39,087 nucleotides of DNA from Flemingiibacterium sp045649205 (GCA_045649205.1 JAZRPJ010000110.1:1-39087), one strand, 5' to 3'. Numbered from the stretch's first letter, positions 8,065 through 16,497 are shown. The notes: generated from the sequence alone by a model not told the origin. A program made the numbers and translations.

Positions 8065-10125
8065 TCATTTCTTATAATTCATGACAATTCCGATTTCTTC
8101 ATCAATCTGTGCTATCTTCCATTCAAGGCGCCTTCTGTCAGTGACGTATTCTATGGACGGCTCAAATCCGAGTATGGAGTCATATTCGACGAGAGGTATG
8201 GTGTCAACCGCATTTTGGCGCTCTGCCTTCAGAAGTTCAATCATTTCGTCGATGATTGCATCGCGCTTGGTGACGTCTTTCTCCGCAGCACGCGCATTGT
8301 CAAGTAGGAAATATTGCTTTCTGTTAAGTGCGGTGATTATGGTACGGTGTATGAAGTGACCCATGTTGATAAGCCTCTTTAGTTCGTCATTCTTAACCGC
8401 TACGCTTTCAAGAAGCTCAAGACCGCGCCGGAAACAGTTCTTGACGTATTGGTACGCCTCAAGCTCCTTGGGCATACGTATCTCGCCCGGATCGCCGAAA
8501 CTGTCGTATTCGTAGTAGCAGTTATACATACCTGGGCAAAGCTTATGCATCGCAAACTTATCCTGTGGCGGGCTGTTGACCGGTACTATGCTTCCTTCAA
8601 CCATGATAGGTCTGTTGCGCTCGCCCGAATAGAAGGGATGGGACGGACCGATTCTGAGTGCACCGTACTGATCCTCGTTGGTAGGCACCATATTGGCAAA
8701 GCCTTCGCTCCAAAGATGCATCGCTTCGTCGATCTTGTCGAGCTCCTCGTGTCCGAAATGCATGGCAAGAATCTTGGGTATAAGCTCGTTTAAGTCAACG
8801 CGAGGCTCGGCGAATGCCCATTTTGCGATTTCCGTGATAAATGACGGATAAACTCCGAAGTGGATAGAGTCAAGGAGTGCGGCAAGATTGTTGTTGTCGT
8901 GAGCCTTGCGAAGCGCCTCGAAGCGTTCTGCCCAACGGTATGGTGCCGGGTCATAGGGGATGGCACCGATGTCCCAGGTCTTGCCGCCGGTATTTGCTAT
9001 GGCTTCAAGCTTAATGCCGTACTTAGTTGCGGCTTCCGATTCGGTCAGGAAGTAATGTCCCGGCTTTACCACACGAAGTGAATAGTCGCTGCAGCATTCC
9101 TTCACTCCGTCCAGGTCATAAAATTCGAACATCTCCCAACCGCAGTTGAGAAGTATGCCCTCGGGAAGTTCGCTGATAAGCTTCTGGCGGCGCTCATAGT
9201 CACACCATCCCCAGTTGTAGGAGCTGAGCATTATTTCAACGTCGGGCTTGATCTTCTTAACCGAATTCTGAATCATCTTAAGCAGTAACGGCCAGTCCGA
9301 GCAGGGCCACCAGCCGGGACGCCTCCCCTCGGGAAGACTTGGATCGCGGCTGGGGAAATTGACCGCTTCACCGACTATTACAAGTCCTTTGATAAAGGGG
9401 AACTGGGCAAACAGTTCGCCGTACAGATTGTCGTAGAATTTCTGTGCCTCTTCGCCCTCCGGATATACATCGTGCTTTGTATAGCTTTCTATGTAAATAT
9501 CGAAACCGTAGCGTGCGGCGCGAACTGCAAGATCACTGAAATTCTGGAAGCCCTTTTGATTCTCGTTGGGGCCCTTGATCCAAAGCATAATCGCGGAAAA
9601 GCCGTGGTGTGCCAGCTGTGCAAGATACTCATCCGGATATTCACCTACGCCGTATCCTGACATAACAGTACGGGGGGCAAACATGATTCTTCTTGTTTCA
9701 ACGCCCTTTTTGAGGAAGGGTGCCTCCCGCAGATTCATAACATCCTCAAGGTAAAACAGTCCCTGCAGTATGCCGGCCTCGTCATATCCCTCAACCGTTA
9801 CATTTTCACCTACGGTTATGCGGTGTCCGCGGCGCTCATTCGCCTCACCGAGATCCGCTGCAAGAGCCAACCTTACGGTGTTGGGAGTGTCCTCGCCGTT
9901 ATCGTAGTCCACATATGCGGTGACATTCATGGACACAAAGAGATAGTCGGCAAAGTCCTTCGCGGCGGTCACGGTGATCTCACCGGCATCAACGGGCATG
10001 AGGATGCGGACGGCGCCCTCAAACGAAAATTCATCTGCCGCCGGCTTCAGGTTCTTATTGCGGCGGTTCTTTTTATGTACTTCGAGTAAACGTTTGCAAA
10101 AATCATAGTTTCTTTCAACTGTCAT
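8065..10125 (-). CDS. GH20-like glycoside hydrolase superfamily protein
   Basis: The 686-residue product has an N-terminal segment typical of the GH20b zincin-like domain (residues ~20-115: NTVRLALAAD, ITVGENVTVEGYDEAGILQG), followed by a TIM-barrel region (RRIMFAPRTVMSGYGVGEYP, GFSAIMLWIKGPNE, IYIESYTKHDV) and a helical C-terminal third. The arrangement resembles GH20/GH84-related hexosaminidase-fold enzymes, but I cannot place the catalytic Asp-Glu pair with certainty, so substrate and mechanism are open. There is no signal peptide, so it is cytosolic. The start is ATG 10125, not the upstream GTG/ATG pair at 10143/10140, because GGAGGA (complement of 10133-10138) sits at correct spacing before 10125. 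It is second in the operon PHP - GH20-like - GH29 remnant. Confidence 0.75.
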   Translation of the reverse strand: MTVERNYDFCKRLLEVHKKNRRNKNLKPAADEFSFEGAVRILMPVDAGEITVTAAKDFADYLFVSMNVTAYVDYDNGEDTPNTVRLALAADLGEANERRGHRITVGENVTVEGYDEAGILQGLFYLEDVMNLREAPFLKKGVETRRIMFAPRTVMSGYGVGEYPDEYLAQLAHHGFSAIMLWIKGPNENQKGFQNFSDLAVRAARYGFDIYIESYTKHDVYPEGEEAQKFYDNLYGELFAQFPFIKGLVIVGEAVNFPSRDPSLPEGRRPGWWPCSDWPLLLKMIQNSVKKIKPDVEIMLSSYNWGWCDYERRQKLISELPEGILLNCGWEMFEFYDLDGVKECCSDYSLRVVKPGHYFLTESEAATKYGIKLEAIANTGGKTWDIGAIPYDPAPYRWAERFEALRKAHDNNNLAALLDSIHFGVYPSFITEIAKWAFAEPRVDLNELIPKILAMHFGHEELDKIDEAMHLWSEGFANMVPTNEDQYGALRIGPSHPFYSGERNRPIMVEGSIVPVNSPPQDKFAMHKLCPGMYNCYYEYDSFGDPGEIRMPKELEAYQYVKNCFRRGLELLESVAVKNDELKRLINMGHFIHRTIITALNRKQYFLLDNARAAEKDVTKRDAIIDEMIELLKAERQNAVDTIPLVEYDSILGFEPSIEYVTDRRRLEWKIAQIDEEIGIVMNYKK

Positions 10126-10179
10126 TTGTTTATCCTCCATCACTTACTAAAAACAGCAATAAATATCTCTCGGTGTGAC

Positions 10180-10992
10180 TTAACGATTTTGCACCACAAA
10201 GGGGAACTTATCCGATTCCTCAAGGTCCAAAAGATCGATTATGTTTTCAAAATTTTCTTTTGCATACGCAAGGTCAGCCGGACCGTGTGCGTCACTGCCG
10301 AAATAGAATTTACATCCCTCTTCCTTGGCAATACGGAAGGGCTTCAAATTCAGCTCCAGCTCTTCCCCGCTCATATTCAGGCTGGGGAAGTTCAGTTCAA
10401 TTCCGATACCGCGCTCAGCGGCCTTTTTGAAAAGTCTACGGTATTCTTCATCGGGGATCAGACGCAGAACTTCCAAATGTCTTTCACCGTGCTTGAAATA
10501 AATAAGGTAACAGGTCAAGTGTGCGATTCCGATTTTATGGAAAGGCAGATCCAGGTCAAGCACAGCCTCAAACCGACTGCACCACAGCTTTGCCCGTTCC
10601 GCGGCATCCTCTGTTCCCTCACAGGTGAATCCTTCCATAGTCACAGACATGTGGGTAGTGGCGATAATCACAAAATCCATAGCGTTTATGGCTTCGGGGG
10701 AGGCGCCGATGATACCGTTTTTATCCAGATCGGTTTCGCATCCGAAAAGGAAGCGGGTTTTTTCGGACTGCGGAAGAGGAAGCGCTTCTCTGATTTGTTC
10801 GTAGGACAATTTTCTGGGATGTTTTGCGGCTCCGGGAGTTTCGGGATCCCACATATGGTCGGTCAGGCAAAGAAGCGGAAAACCGTTCGCCTCTCCATAG
10901 GCGTGGATTACAGCCGGGGTTTGTTCCCGATCCTCACAGCATGGAGAAATATGGGAGTGAATATGTAAATCGTGGTCAATGACATACCGCAT
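10180..10992 (-). CDS. PHP-domain metal-dependent phosphoesterase
   Basis: The 270-residue protein carries the PHP motifs in order: DLHIHSH (residues 8-14), LTDH near residue 43, a central ATTHMS segment, IELNF in the middle of the barrel, and GSDAHG near residue 227. These residues build the trinuclear metal site of the histidinol-phosphatase/PHP superfamily. Family members hydrolyse phosphomonoesters or cyclic phosphates; the substrate here is unknown. ATG 10992 follows GGAGAAC. It is the first gene of a minus-strand operon ahead of the GH20-like enzyme (54 nt gap to that gene's start), so a sugar-phosphate substrate is a reasonable guess. Confidence 0.9.
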   Translation of the reverse strand: MRYVIDHDLHIHSHISPCCEDREQTPAVIHAYGEANGFPLLCLTDHMWDPETPGAAKHPRKLSYEQIREALPLPQSEKTRFLFGCETDLDKNGIIGASPEAINAMDFVIIATTHMSVTMEGFTCEGTEDAAERAKLWCSRFEAVLDLDLPFHKIGIAHLTCYLIYFKHGERHLEVLRLIPDEEYRRLFKKAAERGIGIELNFPSLNMSGEELELNLKPFRIAKEEGCKFYFGSDAHGPADLAYAKENFENIIDLLDLEESDKFPFVVQNR

Positions 10993-11028
10993 AATATGTT
11001 CTCCTTGTATGTGTGATTTTACGAATAT

Positions 11029-11057
11029 AGTATATCATTATCAATACTGTTTGTCAA
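11029..11057 (-). promoter_or_regulatory. Promoter of the PHP/GH20-like/GH29 operon
   Basis: On the minus strand TTGACA (complement of 11052-11057), a 17-bp spacer and TATACT (complement of 11029-11034), about 37 nt before ATG 10992. It is divergent from the cysteine desulfidase promoter, with ~80 nt between the two -35 boxes. Confidence 0.85.
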
Positions 11058-11135
11058 TGGGTTTTCCAAAAATTTATGTGACAAAACCAACTTTTTTCGG
11101 TGCTGTTTTTATCCAAAGCTGATCTGTTTGCTCAC

Positions 11136-11164
11136 TTGACTTATTGCATTTATTGTGTTATAAT
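11136..11164 (+). promoter_or_regulatory. Promoter of the cysteine desulfidase gene
   Basis: TTGACT at 11136-11141, a 17-bp spacer and TATAAT at 11159-11164, giving a leader of ~65 nt. The rest of the 241-nt divergent intergenic region (10993-11233) shows no further feature. Confidence 0.85.
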
Positions 11165-11233
11165 AAAACCAGCAAATCGGGCATGTTTCCGACAGAAATG
11201 GCTGTACCCAAATCATCCCCATGAGGTGAATCT

Positions 11234-12502
11234 ATGGAACAAAGTCTTTACAATACCTATGTACGCATACTTCGCCGGGAGCTTGTACCGGCTATGGGCT
11301 GTACTGAACCTATCGCCGTAGCCTATGCGGCGGCAGCGGCGGCAAGGGAGCTTGACTCTTTACCCGAAGCGGTGGATATCGCCGTAAGTGCAAATATAAT
11401 CAAAAATGTCAAAAGCGTCATCGTCCCCAATACCGGCGGACTTCACGGACTTGCGGCGGCTGCGGCAGCAGGCATTATCGCCGGCGATCCGGAGCGTGAG
11501 CTGCTCGTTATCAGCAGCGTCACCGCAGATCAGCAGATGAAGATTGCCTGGTATTTAGAGCAGGCAGATTTCACGGTCCGCGAATCTGAATCCGGTGCAC
11601 TCTTTGATATTTGCATCACTCTCAAAGGCGGCGGTCACGAAGCGGTCTGCCGTATCGCGGAGGATCACACAAACATTGTCTGCATCAAGCGCGACGGTAA
11701 AACAGTCTACAGCCGCAGTCCCGAAAATAACGAGGTCGAAGCTTCATGGGATAAAGATCTTCTGTCAGTGGAGAATATCGTCGAATTTGCCGACACAATG
11801 AACATCACAGCCGTAAAAGACATTTTAGCCAGACAGATCACCTGCAATATGGACATTGCCGAGGAAGGTCTCCGCGGCAACTACGGTGCGCGGATCGGAC
11901 AGGTTATTCTTAAGTCCGGCTGTGATGATGTAGTCACCCGAGCGAAAGCTTACGCCGCGGCGGCATCCGATGCCCGTATGGGCGGCTGTGAAAAGCCGGT
12001 AGTCATAAATTCCGGATCGGGAAATCAGGGGATCACCGCCTCTGTGCCCGTGGTTGTTTACGCCCGTGAGCTTGGTGTGTCCGATGAAATTCTCTACCGT
12101 GCGCTGACGGTATCCAATCTTGTAACCATTCATCTCAAAAGCGGTATCGGTCCGCTGAGTGCCTACTGCGGTGTTATCAGTGCAGGCTGCGGTGCGGCGG
12201 CAGGAATTACATATCTGTACGGCGGCAAATTCCGTGAGATCGCACACACGGTAGTCAACGCCATCGCCATCAACTCCGGTGTCATCTGCGACGGTGCCAA
12301 GGCAAGCTGTGCCGCGAAGATCGCCTCGGCAGTGGAAGCCGGTATCCTCGGTATGCAGATGTTCCGTCACGGAAGCCAATTCTTGGGAGGCGACGGCATC
12401 GTCAGCAAGGGCGTGGAAAACACCATCCGCAATGTCAGCCGTCTTGCCGTGGACGGTATGCGCAAAACCGATGCGGAGATCATTAAAATTATGCTGTCAT
12501 AA
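11234..12502 (+). CDS. cyuA: L-cysteine desulfidase (CyuA/YhaM, UPF0597 family)
   Basis: A 422-residue member of the CyuA/UPF0597 family, which uses a [4Fe-4S] cluster to break L-cysteine into pyruvate, ammonia and sulfide. The diagnostic opening VPAMGCTEPIAVAYA gives Cys23, and further cysteines at 312, 319 (AYCGVISAGCG), 352 and 359 (VICDGAKASC) are well placed as cluster ligands. The GSGNQG motif is also present. Length is normal for the family. ATG 11234 follows GAGGTG. The protein is cytosolic, with its own promoter and a hairpin after it. It is an intact metabolic gene sitting between two eroded glycosidase loci. A related serine-deaminase activity cannot be excluded. Confidence 0.92.
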   Translation: MEQSLYNTYVRILRRELVPAMGCTEPIAVAYAAAAAARELDSLPEAVDIAVSANIIKNVKSVIVPNTGGLHGLAAAAAAGIIAGDPERELLVISSVTADQQMKIAWYLEQADFTVRESESGALFDICITLKGGGHEAVCRIAEDHTNIVCIKRDGKTVYSRSPENNEVEASWDKDLLSVENIVEFADTMNITAVKDILARQITCNMDIAEEGLRGNYGARIGQVILKSGCDDVVTRAKAYAAAASDARMGGCEKPVVINSGSGNQGITASVPVVVYARELGVSDEILYRALTVSNLVTIHLKSGIGPLSAYCGVISAGCGAAAGITYLYGGKFREIAHTVVNAIAINSGVICDGAKASCAAKIASAVEAGILGMQMFRHGSQFLGGDGIVSKGVENTIRNVSRLAVDGMRKTDAEIIKIMLS

Positions 12503-12506
12503 GAAA

Positions 12507-12540
12507 AGCCTTGGAGGAATCATAACTCCAAGGCTGATTT
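12507..12540 (+). terminator. Terminator after the cysteine desulfidase gene
   Basis: A 10-bp perfect stem, AGCCTTGGAG (12507-12516) with CTCCAAGGCT (12526-12535). The following T-tract is weak (GATTTGT). Confidence 0.6.
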
Positions 12541-12552
12541 GTCATTATACCG

Positions 12553-12731
12553 CTATTCTCCCAAAAGCCCGTCGACGATTTCGGTGGTTACTGTTTTGCT
12601 TGCAAGAGGTCCGTTTGCTATCATGCTTTTTAAATCGTCACGGCAGGAAAGCTCCTGACTTTCACCGATTTTTATATCAGGCTTCCTTTGCCGTAAATAT
12701 TGTAAATCTCGTTTTCCACCACATTGCTTCC
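12553..12731 (-). pseudogene. Decayed coding remnant, identity unknown
   Basis: Minus-strand translation gives NVVENEIYNIYGKGSLI in one frame and, after a frame change around 12680, DIKIGESQELSCRDDLKSM continuing through IANGPLASKTVTTEIVDGLLGE to a TAG at 12553-12555. An in-frame TAA lies just upstream of the first piece. The composition looks like real protein and the two frames join neatly, which suggests the 3' end of a gene that once followed the GH38 gene in the same direction. I do not recognise the family. Confidence 0.35.
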
Positions 12732-12768
12732 TTAAGGGCGGGGGTTAAAAGCATTGGATATAGTATAA

Positions 12769-14247
12769 TTATTTCTCACCGCCGAACGGGACATCAATCA
12801 TTTTAAGCTCATACTTTGTAAACTTTAGTTCAACCTTTTTATTGCAGGCAGGTATTTCAACTTCAGTAGCTCTGTCGGCATCTGTACTGTTGTATAATGT
12901 GACTTTATAGCCGTTTTCTGTTTTCTCTACAGATGAAAGCAAAATATCGGGCGAGCTTACTGTTATTGCATGCTCTGTCTTTTTACCTTCTCCAGACGGG
13001 AAGAACGAAAGCACCTGAGGCTTCTGATTATAAACCTGAGCCTGCTTGGGTATGTTATCCTCTGATATAATTCTGAATGAGAAATGTCTTTCACCCATAT
13101 CAATATGATTTGTGAATCTGTTGTGCGGTGCAATCGGTCTTTTACCTATAGGATGCGCTGAATATATGGGCGTACGAAGAAGTGAAAGCTTAATTGAACT
13201 GTTGGTAAAGCTTCCGCCGTATATTCCGCTGTTTAAAACATACAGTCCGTCACTGTCTGTTTTTATACCGCACCATTTATGGTATACCGCTTCTCTTTCA
13301 TCATTAAAAAGCTCTTCGCATCCGAAGGCGGTATCTCCGTACGGCTTACCCGAAATGCGGGTGTCTAAATGGTATTTTATCATCACGTTAGGTTCGTTTG
13401 AATACATTGTAATGTCAACATCAACATATTTCGCTGTTTTGGGTATTGTATATTCAACCACTGCAACAGAGCGTTTATATGAGAAAAGTGCCTGAACCTT
13501 TGTGCGGACTTCCCCGTCCTCAACAATACGAACGTTTGATATTTTTTCATCGGGATAGCCGGTAAATTCATTTGCATCTGTATCACTCATAAGCTTAAAG
13601 GTATCTTTAAAATTGTTAAATGAGTTAACCAGCATACCCCACGGGTCTTCATTGTCGTTATATACCTCAAGAATACCTGTATTTTCAAGCATTGGTTTTC
13701 CGTTTATCTCATAAAGGTCAATAAGTCCCGTTTTTCTGCTTATACGAATATTATTGTTTCCGTTTGACACAGTGATAAAGTCGCTGTTTGGTGCGTTTTC
13801 CTTTTCCTTTTGTTTAACAACCTCCAGCTTTACATCAAATCTTGTAACCGAAGATGGAGCAAGCTTTCCGCTAAAGCATATTTTCTTAACCCAGTCAAGA
13901 TTTATTGTGCAGTCGGGGGTTTCGTTCTGTGTAGGAAGCTGATTCCCGTTTTCGTCAAAAACAAAACCAATCGTTTCCTCACCGAAATTCCAGTTCTGGT
14001 TCTGAAGTAAAAAGCCTGCTTCAAATTCACCCTCAATTTCAAACGGATGAGGAATGAAAATCATAATTGGTATTTCGTTTTCATTTGCTTTTTTCTGCCC
14101 TTCGCAAAGCTTGAAAAATGCTTTGTTATATAACAGGTCTGCGATTTCCTCTCCGTAGCCGAGCTGTCTTAAAGCATCATCTTCAGCGGGTTTTATAGCG
14201 GTTCCCGGCAGAATATCGTAAACTGGCAGGATAAAAAGGCACTCAAG
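12769..14247 (-). pseudogene. GH38 alpha-mannosidase, 5'-truncated (catalytic half missing)
   Basis: The open frame from ATG 14064 gives 431 residues matching the C-terminal beta-sandwich half of GH38 alpha-mannosidases (IPHPFEIEGEF, TGLIDLYEINGKPM, RHFSFRI). Upstream of that ATG the same frame stays open to 14247 and encodes YDILPGTAIKPAEDDA and AFFKLCEGQKKA, i.e. the family's QFHDILPGS..EE and linker helices. The family His is disturbed: CAGTTTACGAT reads as QFHD only if one C is restored near 14220, so there is a 1-nt deletion too. The N-terminal barrel with the zinc site and the nucleophile Asp (about 500 residues in the family) is absent, so no mannosidase activity is expected. The sequence is cut at the same place as the AraC remnant on the other strand. 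Confidence 0.88.
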
Positions 14248-14649
14248 CTACAGATGAGGGCAATTCTTGCGGATATTTTTGTTTGTTTCTTTTTTAAGCT
14301 CGCAGAACCTGCTGATGATAAAATGCCGTTATGGCTGGCTGATCTGATTACCAAAATGGAAACCCCCGAGAATTTTATTGCTGGAAGTGAGAGAATGATT
14401 GAGCTTTCCGGAAAAAGCAGAGAGCATCTTGCAAGATGTGTAAAGAGCTATTGCGGTGTTACCTTGTCAGAATTTATAAATCAGCTCAGACTTAACTATA
14501 TCTCCAACCTACTCATTCACACAAACATAAACATAATAGATATGTGCTATGAGTGCGGATTTCAAAGTATGAGTAATTTTTATAAAATATTTAAAGACAA
14601 GTATGGTGTGTCGCCTATGGTATTCAGAAAAAGGTATAAACAAATGTAA
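14221..14649 (+). pseudogene. AraC-family regulator remnant (DNA-binding domain only)
   Basis: The frame reads WQDKKALKLQMRAILADIF and then a complete two-helix-turn-helix AraC domain: SREHLARCVKSYCGVTLSEF, LRLNYISNLLIHTN, IIDMCYECGFQSMSNFYKIF and GVSPMVFRKRYKQ. The cupin/sensor half (about 150 residues) is missing and no ribosome site precedes ATG 14254. It was presumably the divergently encoded regulator of the GH38 mannosidase gene. The frame itself has no lesion after the truncation. Confidence 0.8.
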
Positions 14650-14685
14650 ATCATGACCACCGGTTGAACCGGTGGTCATGATTTT
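14648..14685. terminator. Long perfect inverted repeat, bidirectional terminator
   Basis: Two 18-nt arms (14648-14665 and 14667-14684) are exact reverse complements around a single G, with A/T tracts at both ends. It overlaps the stop codons of both the AraC remnant (+) and the XRE regulator (-). Confidence 0.8.
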
Positions 14686-14986
14686 ATAGTACTCTTTGAT
14701 TGGCCTGACAAAAATCTCTTACAAGCATGGAAATATGGGCGATCTGTTCCTCTGTCAGTCCGGATACATTTATTGATTCGTCCTTTTCCCGTCCCAGAAG
14801 ATAGTCCGTAGAAACCTTAAAATAATCGGCAAGCTTTATGAGCATTTCAACGGACGGTACAACATTATCGTTTTCCCAATTTGAAACGCACTGCTTTGTA
14901 ACGTTCATTATTCTTGCAAATTCCACCTGGTTTAACCCGCTTTGCTGTCTTAAAACTTTTATGTTTTCATTCAGTGTATCTTTCAT
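14684..14986 (-). CDS. XRE-family (Cro/CI-type) helix-turn-helix regulator
   Basis: A 100-residue cytosolic repressor-type protein. Residues ~6-65 form an HTH_XRE domain (IKVLRQQSGLNQVEFARIM, VTKQCVSNWENDNVVPS, MLIKLADYFKVSTDYLLG), followed by a short helical tail. The start is ATG 14986: the TTG at 14998 lies inside the ribosome site GGAGGGG that serves ATG 14986. It is divergent from the DUF2500 gene across a ~117-nt region with repeated GTATACTA, so it probably controls itself and/or that neighbour. Ligand unknown. Confidence 0.9.
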   Translation of the reverse strand: MKDTLNENIKVLRQQSGLNQVEFARIMNVTKQCVSNWENDNVVPSVEMLIKLADYFKVSTDYLLGREKDESINVSGLTEEQIAHISMLVRDFCQANQRVL

Positions 14987-15022
14987 GCTCCCCTCCAAAA
15001 ATAAAATATTTCATATATTATT

Positions 15023-15064
15023 GTATACTATCTATTGACATTTTAAAAATACTATGGTATACTA
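15023..15064. promoter_or_regulatory. Direct repeat GTATACTA in the divergent XRE/DUF2500 promoter region
   Basis: GTATACTA occurs at 15023-15030 and again at 15057-15064, 34 bp apart, the second overlapping the -10 box of the DUF2500 promoter. GTATAC is itself palindromic. Position suits an operator for the adjacent XRE regulator; inferred only. Confidence 0.4.
15035..15063 (+). promoter_or_regulatory. Promoter of the DUF2500 gene
   Basis: TTGACA at 15035-15040, a 17-bp spacer and TATACT at 15058-15063, about 40 nt before ATG 15104. Confidence 0.88.
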
Positions 15065-15103
15065 ATAATTGTCAAGATAATGATTTACCCTTCCGGAGGT
15101 AAC

Positions 15104-15532
15104 ATGCGCACATTTATTTTATTTTCTGCCTCATTGAAAGAGTTTTTTCTAAATATAGCTAACGATTCGGGAACCACTGAATTTCTCGATATAATTGTAG
15201 CCCTATTGGCACTCACCATGATACTTCTTTTTATTGTGCTTTTATATGCCAAGAAAAGAAATGACCGTATCCTTGGAGTAAGAGATCTTCAGACCAGCCT
15301 GCAAATTTTAGTGACCGCCAAGGTCGTGAGCAAGCGCGATTTCCGTACCGATACGGACAGTCCTGATCCTTTTTCCCACATAATGTTCGAACTTGAAAGC
15401 GGGCAGCGTCTGGACTTTGCGTTCAGAACGGACGATCCGAGATATTATGCCATTTTAGTCGGTGACACCGGCACTCTGACCTATGCCGGAAGAGCCTTTG
15501 TGGATTTCAAGCGTGTCACAGCAATGTACTGA
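15104..15532 (+). CDS. DUF2500-family membrane protein
   Basis: A 142-residue protein with one hydrophobic helix (about residues 28-50, IIVALLALTMILLFIVLLYA) followed by a cytosolic or surface domain of DUF2500 type: AKVVSKRDF, FELESGQRLDF, GDTGTLTYAGRAFVDFKR. DUF2500 proteins are short, single-helix proteins of unknown function. ATG 15104 is chosen over the in-frame ATG 15080 because GGAGG (15095-15099) sits just before it and the promoter lies at 15035-15063. It is a monocistronic unit closed by a terminator. Confidence 0.8.
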   Translation: MRTFILFSASLKEFFLNIANDSGTTEFLDIIVALLALTMILLFIVLLYAKKRNDRILGVRDLQTSLQILVTAKVVSKRDFRTDTDSPDPFSHIMFELESGQRLDFAFRTDDPRYYAILVGDTGTLTYAGRAFVDFKRVTAMY

Positions 15533-15544
15533 TTTCTTACAAAC

Positions 15545-15585
15545 AATGCAGCTATCCTAACGTGTGGCTGCATTTATATTTTACC
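15545..15585 (+). terminator. Terminator after the DUF2500 gene
   Basis: AATGCAGC (15545-15552) pairs with GCTGCATT (15567-15574), followed by TATATTTTA. Confidence 0.7.
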
Positions 15586-15618
15586 ATTATATTATATTAA
15601 TAGTTACGCTTAAAACGG

Positions 15619-15647
15619 TTGACAAATCACGGTATTTGTGGTATACT
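15619..15647 (+). promoter_or_regulatory. Promoter of the MBL-fold hydrolase gene
   Basis: TTGACA at 15619-15624, a 17-bp spacer and TATACT at 15642-15647, ~37 nt before ATG 15684. Confidence 0.88.
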
Positions 15648-15683
15648 TATTAAGTAAAACATTTTAGTATTCGGAGGGGTAAC

Positions 15684-16469
15684 ATGTTCAGATACGGGGA
15701 AAAATATGAACACAAAGGCGAAATGGAGGCAAAGCCGTGGCTTGGCAAAATGACGCCATTTAAAATTTTCGGCAACACCTATTTTGTCGGTACTTACCAG
15801 GCTTCAAGCCACCTTATCGATACCGGTGACGGACTTATTCTGATAGATACCGGATATTCAAACACCGCCTATCTTGTTATTAATTCCATATATCAGCTTG
15901 GCTTCAAACCGGAGGATATAAAATATATTATCAACACTCATTGGCACTGGGATCACACCGCGGCAACCGAAGCCATAGCCGAGCTGTCCGGAGCGAAAAC
16001 GCTTATCGGCAGAGATGACCTTGAAAATGCAAAGCAGTATTTCACCCCGGATATCATCGTTGATGACGGAGATACCCTCTCTCTCGGAAGTATAACCATT
16101 TCTTTTGTGCATACTCCCGGTCATACAAAGGGCACGGTATCATTTTTCTATAATGACACCGACGGAGAAAACACCTATCGCATCGGTATGTTCGGCGGTG
16201 CAGGTCTTAATACCCTTGTACATCCCTCCACTTTTGATTTTGAGAACTGCCGCGAAGCGTATTTCGCATCCCTTGCCCGCTTGAAAGAAGAAAAGACAGA
16301 TATCGTCCTCGGTAACCACACCTGGAATAACGATACCTACGGAAAATATATGAAGATGAAGGAAACCGGCAAGAATGAATTTATCGACAGCAGCTTCTGG
16401 CATATATTTTTGGATCATTACCGTGACCTTCTTGAATTACGGATTAAAGAGCTGGAGCAGAGTAAATAA
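15684..16469 (+). CDS. MBL-fold metallo-hydrolase (B3-like)
   Basis: A 261-residue metallo-beta-lactamase-fold enzyme. The zinc motif HWHWDH (His86, His88, Asp90, His91) is followed by His147 in TPGHTKG and His212 in GNHTWN, the ligand order of the family; the spacing recalls subclass B3-like proteins. There is no signal peptide, unlike true secreted B3 beta-lactamases, so it is a cytosolic hydrolase of unknown substrate rather than a demonstrated resistance gene. ATG 15684 has GGAGGGG upstream. It has its own promoter and terminator. Confidence 0.88.
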   Translation: MFRYGEKYEHKGEMEAKPWLGKMTPFKIFGNTYFVGTYQASSHLIDTGDGLILIDTGYSNTAYLVINSIYQLGFKPEDIKYIINTHWHWDHTAATEAIAELSGAKTLIGRDDLENAKQYFTPDIIVDDGDTLSLGSITISFVHTPGHTKGTVSFFYNDTDGENTYRIGMFGGAGLNTLVHPSTFDFENCREAYFASLARLKEEKTDIVLGNHTWNNDTYGKYMKMKETGKNEFIDSSFWHIFLDHYRDLLELRIKELEQSK

Positions 16470-16497
16470 CCGCCAAAAATCATCATCTTCAAATACG

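Noticed and set aside
10126..10968. A 280-codon plus-strand ORF opposite the PHP gene
   Set aside because: Shadow of the PHP gene, which has a promoter, a ribosome site and intact PHP metal motifs on the minus strand.
14987..14998. TTG start for the XRE regulator, adding four residues
   Set aside because: The TTG overlaps the GGAGGGG ribosome site that is correctly spaced for ATG 14986.
15684..16469. The MBL-fold gene as a secreted beta-lactamase resistance gene
   Set aside because: The zinc motif is general to the superfamily and there is no signal peptide, so resistance cannot be claimed.
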